DNA of 64,000 nucleotides from Streptomyces tirandamycinicus (lineage in GTDB: Bacteria > Actinomycetota > Actinomycetes > Streptomycetales > Streptomycetaceae): assembly GCF_003097515.1 (NCBI RefSeq), contig NZ_CP029188.1, positions 3,979,001 to 4,043,000 on the forward strand, read 5' to 3'. The notes beneath the pieces were generated by a model, which worked only from the letters and a program-made list of their open reading frames with translations, was not told the DNA's origin and made no database searches. The stretch's first letter is position 1. Each line of letters starts with the position of its first letter. Shown piece after piece: positions 1 to 8,109 of this stretch. The translations under genes and the position numbers were made by a program.

Positions 1-658
1 CGGTCTCCCGCAGGGTCACGTTCAGCCGGCCGGCCAGCCCCAGCGCGGGATCGGCCGTGCCCGGACGGACCCCCGGAACTCCGTGGTACGCGAAGCGGGA
101 CGCCCCGCCGAAGACGAACAGATCCCCGGACGCCAGCTCCACGTCCGTGTACGGCCGGCCCCGGTTCCCGGTGTTCCCGAACCGGAAGACGCAGGTGTCG
201 CCGATGCTGAGCGACACCACCGGGGCGCCGGACCTCTCGTCCTTGTCCTGGTGCATGCCCATCCTGGCCGCGCCGTCGTAGAAGTTGACCAGCGCGGTGT
301 CCGGCGCGTACGGCCTGCCGCTCCCGTCGCCGGCCCCCGGGTCGCCGTACGCGGCGGTCAGCGCATCCCGTCCCAGCTCCGCCAGCCAGCCGGGGAACCC
401 GACGACCCGCGCGCCGTTCACGTCGTCGGCCGTCCGCGTGTACCGGTACGGCTGCCAATGCCAGCCCACGCAGACCGTGCGCACCGACATCACCCCGCCC
501 CGGGGAAGCCTGGTGTGCCGGAGCGGGACCGGCCCGCGCGCCCACTCCCGGCACGCCTCGACCAGTTCGCGCTGCCGGGCCGGGGACAGCCAGCCGGGGA
601 CGTGCACCGCCCCCGGTGCCACCTCGGCCCGCTCGCGCGGGAACAGCCCCGCAGTCAT
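1..658 (-). CDS. alkB: AlkB-like 2-oxoglutarate/Fe(II) DNA dealkylase, C-terminus cut by window edge
   Basis: Oxidative demethylase of alkylated bases (1-meA, 3-meC) in DNA, by family. The 219 visible residues hold the whole catalytic set: NFYDG near 125-129, the iron-binding HQD at 136-138, a second iron His in FAYHG near 192, and the 2-oxoglutarate-binding RLNVTLR at 211-217, which is the last block of the family, so only a few residues are missing. The ATG at 658 overlaps the TGA of a 12-codon mini-ORF, which itself overlaps the end of ogt, so translation is probably coupled. Pairing with ogt makes this an alkylation-repair unit. Confidence 0.9.
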   Translation of the reverse strand, partial: MTAGLFPRERAEVAPGAVHVPGWLSPARQRELVEACREWARGPVPLRHTRLPRGGVMSVRTVCVGWHWQPYRYTRTADDVNGARVVGFPGWLAELGRDALTAAYGDPGAGDGSGRPYAPDTALVNFYDGAARMGMHQDKDERSGAPVVSLSIGDTCVFRFGNTGNRGRPYTDVELASGDLFVFGGASRFAYHGVPGVRPGTADPALGLAGRLNVTLRET

Positions 659-693
659 GGCGCCGGTGCGCCTTCCGGTCCGCTCGCGTTCAT
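655..693 (-). CDS. 12-codon mini-ORF between ogt and alkB, formed by a short tandem duplication
   Basis: Reads MNASGPEGAPAP. Its ATG overlaps the ogt stop (ATGA) and its TGA overlaps the alkB start (ATGA). The sequence around the ogt stop is repeated 35 bp further on with one change, so the mini-ORF looks like the product of a small duplication of the original ogt/alkB coupling junction. It keeps the reading chain unbroken. Whether the peptide matters is unknown; it may simply preserve translational coupling. Confidence 0.45.
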   Translation of the reverse strand: MNASGPEGAPAP

Positions 694-1196
694 GGCGCCA
701 GTGCGCCTTCCAGCCCGAGGAGCCACTCCTTGCTCGGCAACCCGCCCGCGTACCCGCGCAGTGCGCCGTCGGCGCCGATCACCCGGTGGCACGGCCGCAC
801 GACCAGAAGCGGATTCCGGCCGATCGCCGTCCCCACGGCCCTCACCCCGGCCCCCGCGGCGCCGACCCGCTCGGCGATCCGGCCGTAGCTCGCCGTCCGG
901 CCGTACGGAATCTCCTCCACCGCCCGCCAGACACGCTGCTGGAAGTCCGTGCCGGCGCCCGGCGCGAACTCGATCGAGAAGCACGTCAGCTCCCCGGAGA
1001 AGTAGGCCCGGAGCTGCTCGGCGATCTCCTCGAACGCCCCCGGCGCGAGCCGCCGGCCGTTCCGCGCCTCCGCCGCACCCTTCTGCCCCGGCAGCGAGAG
1101 CGAGACGAGCGCGGTCCCGCCGGCGGCGGTCGCGGACTCCTCGCCGGTCAGAACCAGCTCGCCGAGCGGGCTGTCGACCGTCGCGTACACCGTCAT
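690..1196 (-). CDS. ogt: Methylated-DNA--[protein]-cysteine S-methyltransferase
   Basis: Suicide alkyltransferase that moves the methyl group of O6-methylguanine (and O4-methylthymine) to its own cysteine. The 168-residue protein has the diagnostic PCHRV motif at 135-139 with acceptor Cys136, preceded by the winged-helix DNA-binding part (FQQRVWRAVEEIPYGRTASYG). The ATG at 1196 is chosen because AGGAAG lies a few bases upstream; the longer in-frame extension to 1310 is low-quality sequence. First gene of a leftward ogt-(mini-ORF)-alkB unit with ATGA overlaps. Confidence 0.93.
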   Translation of the reverse strand: MTVYATVDSPLGELVLTGEESATAAGGTALVSLSLPGQKGAAEARNGRRLAPGAFEEIAEQLRAYFSGELTCFSIEFAPGAGTDFQQRVWRAVEEIPYGRTASYGRIAERVGAAGAGVRAVGTAIGRNPLLVVRPCHRVIGADGALRGYAGGLPSKEWLLGLEGALAP

Positions 1197-1315
1197 GGCT
1201 CTTCCTCTCCGCCGTGGGTCCGCCCTCCACGGCCCGCACCTACGAGTCTGCGGCGTGGGCGGCGCCCGGTCTGGCGAAAATCCGACATCGCTCCGGACCG
1301 CCCGGAACACGCGGC

Positions 1316-1346
1316 GGGGGTGGTGCGGCCCGGCCGCACCACCCCC
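1316..1346 (-). terminator. Perfect GC-rich hairpin after the yajQ-like gene
   Basis: Arms at 1316-1330 and 1332-1346 are exact reverse complements (GGGGGTGGTGCGGCC). It lies 47 bp past the stop of the leftward YajQ-family gene and before ogt, so it probably ends that transcript. No U-run follows, as is usual in Streptomyces. Confidence 0.7.
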
Positions 1347-1392
1347 GGGTGCCCGTCGCCGCCGGGCCGGACGGCTCGGCGGTGGCCACGGC

Positions 1393-1881
1393 TCAGCGGT
1401 AGTTCACGAACTGCAGGGCGAAGTCGAAGTCCTTGCCCTTCAGCAGCGCGATGACGGCCTGCAGGTCGTCCCGGCTCTTCGAGCTGACCCGAAGCTCGTC
1501 GCCCTGAACCTGGGCCTTGACGCCCTTGGGGCCCTCGTCGCGGATGGTCTTGGCGACCTTCTTCGCGTTCTCCTGCGAGATGCCCTCCTGGATCGAGGCG
1601 AAGATCTTGTACTCCTTGCCGGAGAGCTGCGGCTCGCCGGCCTCCAGTACCTTCAGCGAGATGCCGCGCTTGATCAGCTTGGACTGGAAGATGTCGAGGA
1701 TCGCCTTGACCCGCTCCTCGCCGCTCGCCTGCATCAGGATCTTCTCGCCCGACCACTCGATGGTCGCGCCGGTGCCCTTGAAGTCGTAGCGCTGCGAGAT
1801 CTCCTTGGCGGCCTGGTTGAGGGCGTTGTCGACCTCCTGCCGCTCGACCTTCGAGACGATGTCGAAACTGGAGTCGGCCAT
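1393..1881 (-). CDS. YajQ family nucleotide-binding protein
   Basis: 162 residues matching the YajQ/UPF0234 family along the full length, from the start MADSSFDIVSKVERQEVDNA to the C-terminal LQFVNYR. Members bind nucleotides; some bind cyclic di-GMP (established for Xanthomonas/Pseudomonas homologues), but the role in actinomycetes is not settled. It is two tandem ferredoxin-like folds and cytosolic. The start at 1881 is supported by AAGGAG eight bases upstream; a longer reading from 1944 adds unrelated sequence. Single-gene unit followed by a strong hairpin. Confidence 0.92.
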   Translation of the reverse strand: MADSSFDIVSKVERQEVDNALNQAAKEISQRYDFKGTGATIEWSGEKILMQASGEERVKAILDIFQSKLIKRGISLKVLEAGEPQLSGKEYKIFASIQEGISQENAKKVAKTIRDEGPKGVKAQVQGDELRVSSKSRDDLQAVIALLKGKDFDFALQFVNYR

Positions 1882-2071
1882 GTCCTGTGGCTCCTTGTAT
1901 CGAGTGGGTAGACGCACGGCCGGATGCCCGGACCGCCACGGCAAAGCCTAGCCACCCGCGTCCGCCGTGGGCGCTGATCAATCCGGTGGCGGAGCACCCC
2001 TGGGGATCGGGTATCGTTTACGTCGTTGCCACGGAGCGCCACGCGAAAGCGGCTCCAGAGCGACATCCCAT

Positions 2072-2153
2072 GGCGGTGTGCCCGAGTGGCCAATGGGAGC
2101 GGACTGTAAATCCGTCGGCTTAGCCTACCCAGGTTCGAATCCTGGCGCCGCCA
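2072..2153 (+). tRNA. tRNA-Tyr(GUA), attachment-site gene restored at the left end of the AICE
   Basis: 82-nt tRNA with a long variable arm, anticodon GTA in CTGTAAA, T-arm GGTTCGAATCC, and an acceptor stem GGCGGTG pairing with CGCCGCC plus discriminator A. No encoded CCA. The 3' half from 2103 is also the left copy of a 56-bp repeat whose right copy is at 32508, so the integrated element supplies the 3' end of this functional gene. Confidence 0.96.
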
Positions 2154-2158
2154 CGCGA
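2103..2158. repeat. attL, 56-bp direct repeat overlapping the tRNA-Tyr 3' half
   Basis: Runs from the anticodon loop to five bases beyond the tRNA and is identical over 56 bp to 32508-32563. This is the usual product of tyrosine-integrase recombination into a tRNA gene. The integrase that would act here is at 11536-12915. Confidence 0.93.
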
Positions 2159-2161
2159 AGT

Positions 2162-2205
2162 GAGACCCCCGTTGACCTGCGGAAACGCAGGACGGCGGGG
2201 GTCTT
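2162..2205 (+). terminator. Hairpin with GAAA tetraloop after tRNA-Tyr
   Basis: Outer arms 2162-2171 and 2196-2205 pair (GAGACCCCCG with CGGGGGTCTT). Inside is a second perfect stem CCTGCG-GAAA-CGCAGG (2177-2192). It lies just past attL and is probably the terminator of tRNA-Tyr. A related hairpin with the same GAAA loop follows attR at 32567, and a third copy of the core is at 3333-3361. Confidence 0.65.
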
Positions 2206-2612
2206 CTCGTTGCCTCGGGGCGACCTTTCGATCGGAATCGAAAACGGGGGACCTGTCTCACTCTGTTCCGCCCGGATCTGGGCGCTGACCAGCGCGTGCG
2301 GGCCATGCGCGGGCCAAGTCGTAAGGGCTCCGCTCGGCGACGCATGCTGCCTCTGCTCACGTCTCTCGCCCCTCGCACAGTCAAGATCACCGCGTGGGAC
2401 CGTCTGCGCGACCTACCACCGCCGTGCCAGCAGAGGCTCAGCGAAATGGAGTGAGCGCGGTGGCGGTATCGCGCATAAGCGGGATTACGGGGCGGAGTAT
2501 TCGATCATGAAAGCAGGGTCAGTGGCAGAGCTCACCGCTTGGTCTGGCCTTGAACCGCCTCTCACCGCCGATCTCGGCATCCGCCTTCGGCGCGTACGGC
2601 CCTTCCGGGACG
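2206..2612. other. About 400 bp without a convincing gene
   Basis: Lies between the tRNA-Tyr terminator and the first element gene. Open frames here lack family resemblance and good ribosome sites. It may hold the promoter of the following membrane-protein gene. I see no repeats. Confidence 0.5.
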
Positions 2613-3341
2613 ATGTCGGACGTGCAGACTGAAGCCATTGCAGCCCTGGCCGCCTCGGGCGCGGCAGTCCTCGGTGTACCCGCCGCTCTCGTCGTCGGAA
2701 TGCGCCAGGCGCGTGCCGCGCATCGTGCCGCTGAGCTCACCGCCCACGCCGCCCATAGCCAGGCCCGTAAGTCGGCGCGACGCGAGGCCTCCGTGGCATT
2801 CGTCCTGGCCGCTGAGGCCGCCTTTGACGAGTGCATGCGCATGTTTGAGAGCAGGGACCCCATTGAGGAGTACTTGGATCCCATCATGAAGCGTGTATTA
2901 GGAGATGTGAGCCGGGCTTGCACGGTGATTCGCCTGGAGGGCCCCGAGGAACTCGCACAGAAGGCGACCACGGTCATGCATGCGCTGCACGCACTCGCCA
3001 GGCGTGGAGCCCGCAGGCAACGCACCGCTCATGCCTGGCATGCCCTCAAGCAAGCAGCCGAAAGCAGCGACGCGATCTCGGCAGCCATCGGTGAGCTCTG
3101 CGAGGCTTCTGGGCCGGACGACCCCAGAGTGAGCGCAGCGTGGCAGACCATCGCCGACGCCGGCATAGTCACACCGCGGTTGGTATCCCCGCTGCGTGGG
3201 GGCCTCCGTATCGGCGGCCCTCAGCCCGCTATCAAGCCCGTTGGCATGTTGGAAGCACGCGACCAGGTCATGAAGACGCTCAAGGTCTTCATCGACGCTG
3301 TACGGGCGCACCTCGACGAAGCGCCCGTAGGCCGCACTTGA
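2613..3341 (+). CDS. Hypothetical protein with one N-terminal membrane segment
   Basis: 242 residues, not recognised. From MSDVQTEAIAA the first 30 residues form one hydrophobic stretch (AALAASGAAVLGVPAALVVG), followed by a basic, mainly helical cytoplasmic region (RQARAAHRAAELTAHAAHSQARKSARR). The architecture is one short anchor plus a helical soluble part, seen in many Streptomyces cargo proteins of unknown role. I chose the ATG at 2613 because the hydrophobic anchor then starts near residue 8; an in-frame ATG at 2550 would add 21 atypical residues. The ribosome site is weak. First gene inside the element. Confidence 0.6.
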   Translation: MSDVQTEAIAALAASGAAVLGVPAALVVGMRQARAAHRAAELTAHAAHSQARKSARREASVAFVLAAEAAFDECMRMFESRDPIEEYLDPIMKRVLGDVSRACTVIRLEGPEELAQKATTVMHALHALARRGARRQRTAHAWHALKQAAESSDAISAAIGELCEASGPDDPRVSAAWQTIADAGIVTPRLVSPLRGGLRIGGPQPAIKPVGMLEARDQVMKTLKVFIDAVRAHLDEAPVGRT

Positions 3342-3361
3342 CCTGTGGAAACGCAGTGCGC
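3333..3361 (+). terminator. Hairpin repeating the core of the attL-side hairpin
   Basis: CGCACT at 3333-3338 pairs with AGTGCG, and the enclosed TTGACCTGTGGAAACGCAG differs by one base from 2172-2190 next to attL. It overlaps the stop codon of the preceding gene and could end its transcript. Confidence 0.45.
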
Positions 3362-3633
3362 AAGGGCTCACTGAAGCGTGCAATCACGCAGGACTTCCCG
3401 GATTGGGTGGAGTCGCGCCAGAAATCGAGCACCCCGACGAACTCCTGCAGACGTACGGCACCGGCCGAGAGCCGTCGGGCGTCGTGCCAGGAGCTGTCGG
3501 CCGGGCCCCGGTCGAGGCGGGCGACCGCGCCGGCGCGATCCCTGACGGACGGGTGCCGCGGTCGCTCTCGCTACGGTGGGATCAATAGCCAAGAAGTCTG
3601 TCTACCACAGGCGTTGATTAGTTGGTGGGCGCC
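3362..3633. other. About 270 bp without a convincing gene
   Basis: No frame resembles a known family. It lies directly upstream of the IS5-family insertion and may be remnant sequence of an older element. Confidence 0.4.
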
Positions 3634-3680
3634 TAGGGTCTGTTGCGAAAGTTGATCTTCATCATTCATGATCACGTCCT

Positions 3681-4543
3681 GTGGGACGTGGGGATCTGAC
3701 GAACGGCCAGTGGGCCCGACTTGAGCCGCTGCTGCCGCGGGGCATCAAGCCGGGTCGGCCGCAGGTGTGGACGCGGCGGCAGTTGATAGACGGCATACGG
3801 TGGCGGACCCGGACCGGTGCTCCCTGGCGGGATGTGCCCGCGCGTTATGGGCCATGGGACCGGGTCTATGACCTGTTCCGACGCTGGCAGCGGGATGGCA
3901 CCTGGGCCCGCATCCTGACCCAGCTCCAGGCCGAGGCCGACGCGAAGGGTCTGATCACCTGGGACGTGAACGTCGACTCCACCGTCTGCCGAGCCCATCA
4001 GCACGCCGCCGGAGCGGCGAAAAGGGGGATCTCCAGAAGGAACCGCCTGGCGGGATCTTCATCGAGCCGGCCGACCACGGCCTCGGACGCTCCCGCGGCG
4101 GACTGACCAGCAAGATTCACCTCGCGGTCGAGCAGGGGCAGAAGCCCTTGTCCGTGGTGATCACCGCCGGGCAGCGGGGCGACTCCCCGCAGTTCGAGCC
4201 GGTCCTGGAAGCCATCCGGGTTCCCCGGCTGGGTCTCGGCAGGCCACGCAAGCGCCCGGACCGAGTCCGGGCCGACAAGGCGTACGACTCCCGCCGCAAT
4301 CGCTCTTACCTGCGCAGACGCGGGATCAAGGCCACCATCCCGGTTCCGGCGGACCGGGTCCGCAACCGCCTCAAGCGTGGATCGCGTGGCGGCCGGCCGC
4401 CGACGTTCGACAAGGACGACTACAAGCAGCGGCACGCGGTCGAGTGCGGGATCAACCGGCTCAAGCGCCACCGGGCCGTCGCCACACGGTACGTCCGCTA
4501 TGAAGCGACCGTGCTGATCGCAGCCATCAACGAATGGCTCTGA
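3681..4543 (+). CDS. IS5-family transposase, two frames joined by a probable -1 frameshift
   Basis: Frame one (3681-4106, GTG start) encodes the N-terminal part (GRGDLTNGQWARLEPLLP, typical of the family) and the first catalytic Asp in VNVDSTVC. Frame two runs from about 4020 to 4543 and carries GGLTSKIHLAVE, the second Asp in RADKAYDS and the Glu in HAVECGINRLKRHR. The join is a run GCGAAAAGGGGG at 4017-4028: slipping back one base after AAA changes AKRG into AKKGDLQKEPP and restores an uninterrupted DDE enzyme. Programmed frameshifting is established for many IS5-group elements, so this copy may be active. Confidence 0.85.
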
Positions 4544-4593
4544 GCTCCGTAAATGCTTCGGTGGCACCAACTGTCGGGCAGTAGCGTGCCCCC

Positions 4594-4893
4594 ATGCAGA
4601 TCAGCGTTCAGGTTCGGACATTCACAGGCGCCGTCGAAGCCACGTGCGTGCATCCATCCATCGCTGACCTGTGCAGACGGGCGGAGAGTCAGAACCTGCC
4701 CATGCTCGGATGCGTCGATCCCTGCGACGACACCGTGTTCAACCGATCGCAGCTCAGAGTCCTCATCCCGGAACTCCGGGCCTTGGCGAACGGCTCAGCC
4801 GCCGAAGAAGCCGAGGCGGTGCACGAAATCCTTGTGCTGACTGCTCAAGTCGAGCGCAAGGCTCACCGGTATCTCGTCTTCAACGGCGACTGA
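4594..4893 (+). CDS. Hypothetical passenger protein inside the IS5-family element
   Basis: 99 residues, no function recognised. The sequence (MQISVQVRTFTGAVEATCVHPS...) reads like a genuine small cytosolic protein with alpha and beta content, and contains three cysteines. It starts 50 bp after the transposase stop and ends six bases before the right inverted repeat, so it moves with the element. No membrane segment. The start ATG lacks a strong ribosome site. Confidence 0.65.
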   Translation: MQISVQVRTFTGAVEATCVHPSIADLCRRAESQNLPMLGCVDPCDDTVFNRSQLRVLIPELRALANGSAAEEAEAVHEILVLTAQVERKAHRYLVFNGD

Positions 4894-5008
4894 CGGCGCC
4901 ACTTTCACAACAGGCCCTAGTCCGCAGGGACCTCCAGCCCGTACGGCTCAGGCAGCTCTACCTTTCGGCAGCGGGTTGCTCCTCCCATTCGTAGGGTGAG
5001 GACGCCCA

Positions 5009-5184
5009 GGGGAGCCGGGTGTGGCTATCAGGCAGCTGCCGATCGTGGCTTTGAAGGCTTGGCCGCCCGGCTCCCCACGACGACTCGGCCGCCGATTAGG
5101 AAGTGCGAACAAGTCGCTGTGTAGAGCAATGCCGGCGAGGTCGTCCGTGGCACGAACAGAACGAATACGTACGTCAGGAGCACG
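5009..5184 (+). ncRNA. Candidate IS110 bridge RNA in the leader of the transposase
   Basis: IS110-group elements are known to produce a structured bridge RNA from the noncoding left end; its loops pair with target and donor. Here 5009-5019 (GGGGAGCCGGG) and 5066-5076 (CCCGGCTCCCC) form a perfect 11-bp stem closing a 46-nt region with internal structure. Further on, ATTAGGAAG at 5095-5103 matches the right end of the element at 6389-6397, as expected for a donor guide. Confidence 0.45.
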
Positions 5185-6381
5185 ATGAGCCGGATATGGG
5201 TGGGGATCGACAGCGGCAAGGGCCACCATCACGGCCTCGCCCTGGACACGGACGGCAAGACGCTGCTGTCGCGCCGGGTGGCCAACGACGAGCCCGAGCT
5301 GCTGAAGCTGATCGGAGACGTCCTGGACCTCGCCGACGGCCGCCACGTCACCTGGGCCATCGACATGACCGGCGGGGAACCGGCCCTGCTGCTGGCCCTG
5401 CTGGTCAGCCACGGCCAGGAAATCCTCTACATGTCCGGCAGGCTGGTCAACCGAGCGTCCGACGGCTACCGCGGCGAGGGCAAGACCGACGCCCGCGACG
5501 CCTACGTCATCGCCGACCAGGCCAGAATGCGCCGCGACCTGCGCCCCATCCGCCCAGGCGACGAAGCCACGATCGAGCTGAAGCTGCTGACCGGACGCAG
5601 AGCTGACCTGGTCGAGGACCGGACCCGCTCCGTCAACCGCCTGCGCGGCACCCTGCTGAGCATGTTCCCGGCCCTGGAACGGGCCCTGGACCTGACCAAC
5701 ACGGGCCCGTTGAAGCTGCTGACGGGCTACCAGACCCCTGCCGCGATCCGCCGCACCGGAACCGCACGGCTGACGACGTGGCTGGCCAACCGCAAGGTCC
5801 GAAACGCCAGAGCCCTGGCCGAAGCCGCCGTGGAGGCCGCCGAACGCCAGCACACCGCCGTCCCCGGGGAGAAGACCATCGCGAAGCTGGTCCACACCCT
5901 GGCCGGGGAGGTGATGACCCTCAACGAGCAGATCTCGGAACTGGACAAGCTCATCGAGGGCCGGTTTCGCGAGCACGAACTCGCCGACATCCTCCTGAGC
6001 GTCCCCGGCATCGGCGCGACCCTCGGCGCCGAGTTCCTCGCCGCCATCGGCGGCGGCCTGGACGAGTTCGACTCCCCTGACTCCTTGGCGGCCTTCGCCG
6101 GCGTTGCCCCCGCGCCTCACGACTCGGGCAAGGTCAGCGGCAACCTCCACCGGCCCATGACCTATCACCGAAGACTCCAGCGCGTCTTCTACACCTCCGC
6201 GCTCGTCAGCGTCCGCTACGACCCGAACTCGCGGAAGTTCTACGACCGCAAACGCGCCGAGGGCAAGAAACACATCCAGTCCGTGCTGGCCCTGGCCCGC
6301 CGACGCGTCAACGTCATCTGGGCACTGATCCGTGACCGACGGTGCTACGAGGTGACACCACCAGTCACTAACGCTGCTTGA
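5185..6381 (+). CDS. IS110-family transposase (RuvC-like DEDD N-domain plus Tnp20 domain)
   Basis: 398 residues, full length for the family. The N-terminal RuvC-like domain begins VGIDSGK (Asp9), has acidic residues around 60-65 (IDMTGGE) and the pair Asp102/Asp105 in GKTDARDA. The C-terminal Tnp20 domain shows LLSVPGIGATLGAEFLA, LAAFAGVAP and the conserved DSGKVSG serine region, then KFYDRKRAEGKKHIQSVLALAR. No frameshift or stop. ATG start with AGGAGC upstream. The noncoding leader is a candidate bridge RNA. Confidence 0.95.
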   Translation: MSRIWVGIDSGKGHHHGLALDTDGKTLLSRRVANDEPELLKLIGDVLDLADGRHVTWAIDMTGGEPALLLALLVSHGQEILYMSGRLVNRASDGYRGEGKTDARDAYVIADQARMRRDLRPIRPGDEATIELKLLTGRRADLVEDRTRSVNRLRGTLLSMFPALERALDLTNTGPLKLLTGYQTPAAIRRTGTARLTTWLANRKVRNARALAEAAVEAAERQHTAVPGEKTIAKLVHTLAGEVMTLNEQISELDKLIEGRFREHELADILLSVPGIGATLGAEFLAAIGGGLDEFDSPDSLAAFAGVAPAPHDSGKVSGNLHRPMTYHRRLQRVFYTSALVSVRYDPNSRKFYDRKRAEGKKHIQSVLALARRRVNVIWALIRDRRCYEVTPPVTNAA

Positions 6382-6551
6382 CAACACCATTAGGAAGCTC
6401 TCTCGGCTTCGTCCTGGTCGAGAGGTGCAGTGCCTGGTCGGGTGCCTCGGCTTTTGAGAGCCTGCCGGGCGGCGGGCGAGCAGGTCGGCGCGACCCTGTG
6501 GTGCCCAGAGAAGCCTCTGTCCGCTCCGGCAGCGCGTACCGCGTCAAGGCC

Positions 6552-7937
6552 TCAGGTAGCCCGCAAGCGCTCCTCGGACACGCGATCGCTGTCCACGTCA
6601 GGGTTGGTAGACACGTCTAGACCGAACAGGGCGTAGACGCGGACGAGCGCTTCATACGCGTCCCGTTCAGGATCACCGTCGGCCGGCCAGGACTGGTCCC
6701 ACGAGTCCGCGCTGGCTGCCGAGGCATCACTGAGGAACGCTTGGAGGCCGCTGCCTCCCGGGCCCAGGGAGCGTGGCCTGTCGCCCTGGAAACGGCGTGT
6801 CACGACGCGGTGCTGCCAGGGGCCCGCCACCCGTGGCGCGACCAGCCTGTCGGCGATTCGGAAGTACTCCAGCGTCATCTCGGTCAACACATGCACGTTC
6901 AGGCGCTGCGCCCAGGCGCTGTCGTTCATGGCCCAGCACAGCATGTCCGAGGTCGCCGTCGCTCCGGCCGTGACAAGTCCGTCTGGACGCACCCACACCG
7001 CGCAGCGTGTGCGGCCTAGGTACAGGCCGCCGTTGAGCGTCTGCAGACGTCCGGTGCTGTCCTGGAAATTGAAGCCCGAGGGGCGAAGGACATCCTGATA
7101 TTTGAGGCCCCTCTTGATCCCGTCGTTGCTGTGGAGACCGGGCAATATGCCCGTGACCGGCCGTGCGGGGAAGCTCTGCCAGAAGAGCACGGGGGCCTCC
7201 TCCCAGTCCTGGCGCTGCTCGAGCTCATCCAGGACCTGGTCGGCTTGCTCGCCCCACTCGGCGCCCGGCGGTGCAAGAGCTGCGCCGACCGCTGCAGCGT
7301 CCCGAGCGCGCACGCCCTCGTTGATGAGCTGGTACACGTCTTCCGAAGGCATATAGACCGTCCGGTCGCCGTGCCGCACGGGGACCGCGAGCCCGTCGAC
7401 GAACCGCTCTTTGTCATTGATCATCCGTCGGACTAGGACATAGCGCGACGGTTCGGGTACCGGCTCGACCTCGATCACCAGGTAGTAGTGATCCGCTTCC
7501 GCAGCGCTCCGGGCGGGGTCGTGGTACCAGTGGTGGCTGACGGCGACGCGAGGGCGCAGGTACTCGTTCAGCGTATCGACGTACTTGACAACGTCCACCC
7601 GGCTCTGTGGGAAGGGGCGGAGGTCGGTGGCGACCTCTAGCGCCTGGTTGTTCTTCTTCTCTGCGACCACGCCCAGCACGAGCAGCCCACCGTGGGCGTT
7701 GGCGAAGGCCGCCACGTCCTTGCACAGCTCGTACTTGCCCTTGTCGGATGCCAGGTCGTATGGGGACCGCTTGAAGTCCACCCACGAGGCCTCGGCCACG
7801 CCGAGGAGGTCATCGGGGCGGCCAGCGGCCAGCGCTTCGATCAGTGCCGAACGACTCAGAGAAGCCACGCGGTGAGCGTACGCGTCGGCTTGCGCGGGCG
7901 TTGGGTCATTGACAACACCCCTGCTCGATATCTCCAC
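6552..7937 (-). CDS. AlbA_2/Schlafen-type DNA-binding domain protein
   Basis: 461 residues. Residues about 48-160 match the AlbA_2 (divergent Schlafen) domain: ASWVDFKRSPYDL, then KYELCKDVAAFANAHGGLLVLGV, a motif pair typical of this fold, followed by a YYLVIEVEP strand. The remaining 270 residues are not recognised and contain several Trp-rich blocks. AlbA_2 proteins are often regulators or parts of mobile-element and phage-defence loci; the exact activity is unknown. The start is a GTG; an in-frame GTG further in is possible but has no ribosome site. Stands alone, facing leftward toward the IS110 element. Confidence 0.75.
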   Translation of the reverse strand: MEISSRGVVNDPTPAQADAYAHRVASLSRSALIEALAAGRPDDLLGVAEASWVDFKRSPYDLASDKGKYELCKDVAAFANAHGGLLVLGVVAEKKNNQALEVATDLRPFPQSRVDVVKYVDTLNEYLRPRVAVSHHWYHDPARSAAEADHYYLVIEVEPVPEPSRYVLVRRMINDKERFVDGLAVPVRHGDRTVYMPSEDVYQLINEGVRARDAAAVGAALAPPGAEWGEQADQVLDELEQRQDWEEAPVLFWQSFPARPVTGILPGLHSNDGIKRGLKYQDVLRPSGFNFQDSTGRLQTLNGGLYLGRTRCAVWVRPDGLVTAGATATSDMLCWAMNDSAWAQRLNVHVLTEMTLEYFRIADRLVAPRVAGPWQHRVVTRRFQGDRPRSLGPGGSGLQAFLSDASAASADSWDQSWPADGDPERDAYEALVRVYALFGLDVSTNPDVDSDRVSEERLRAT

Positions 7938-8109
7938 TCGGCGCGGCTCAGCCAGACGACAGGAACGTGCCCCACACGAGAGTAGGAGTCGTCCGTGGAC
8001 GTAGGCTGGCGCTCGATCCGGTACAGGGACGGGGCAAGCAGTTCCTAGGGGCCGGGATTCGGCACGGGGCCGGAGAACAGCTGCGAATGGGCGTGTTAGC
8101 TTCCTTGCC

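Larger units (their letters stand above)
3636..4917 (+). mobile_element. IS5-family insertion sequence with a passenger gene
   Basis: 1282 bp with terminal inverted repeats 3636-3654 and 4899-4917 matching at 16 of 19 positions (left GGGTCTGTTGCGAAAGTTG), flanked on both sides by TA, the target duplication expected for the IS427 group. It contains a frameshifted transposase and an extra 99-codon gene between the transposase and the right end. It is clearly longer than the usual 0.8-0.95 kb of this group because of the passenger. Confidence 0.85.
4954..6401 (+). mobile_element. IS110-family insertion sequence, approximate ends
   Basis: Contains one IS110 transposase with about 230 bp of noncoding DNA before it and only about 20 bp after it, the layout of the IS110 group. 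AGCTCT occurs at 4954-4959 and again at 6396-6401; I use this as a tentative core/boundary. IS110 elements do not make inverted repeats, so the ends are uncertain by tens of bases. Confidence 0.6.
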
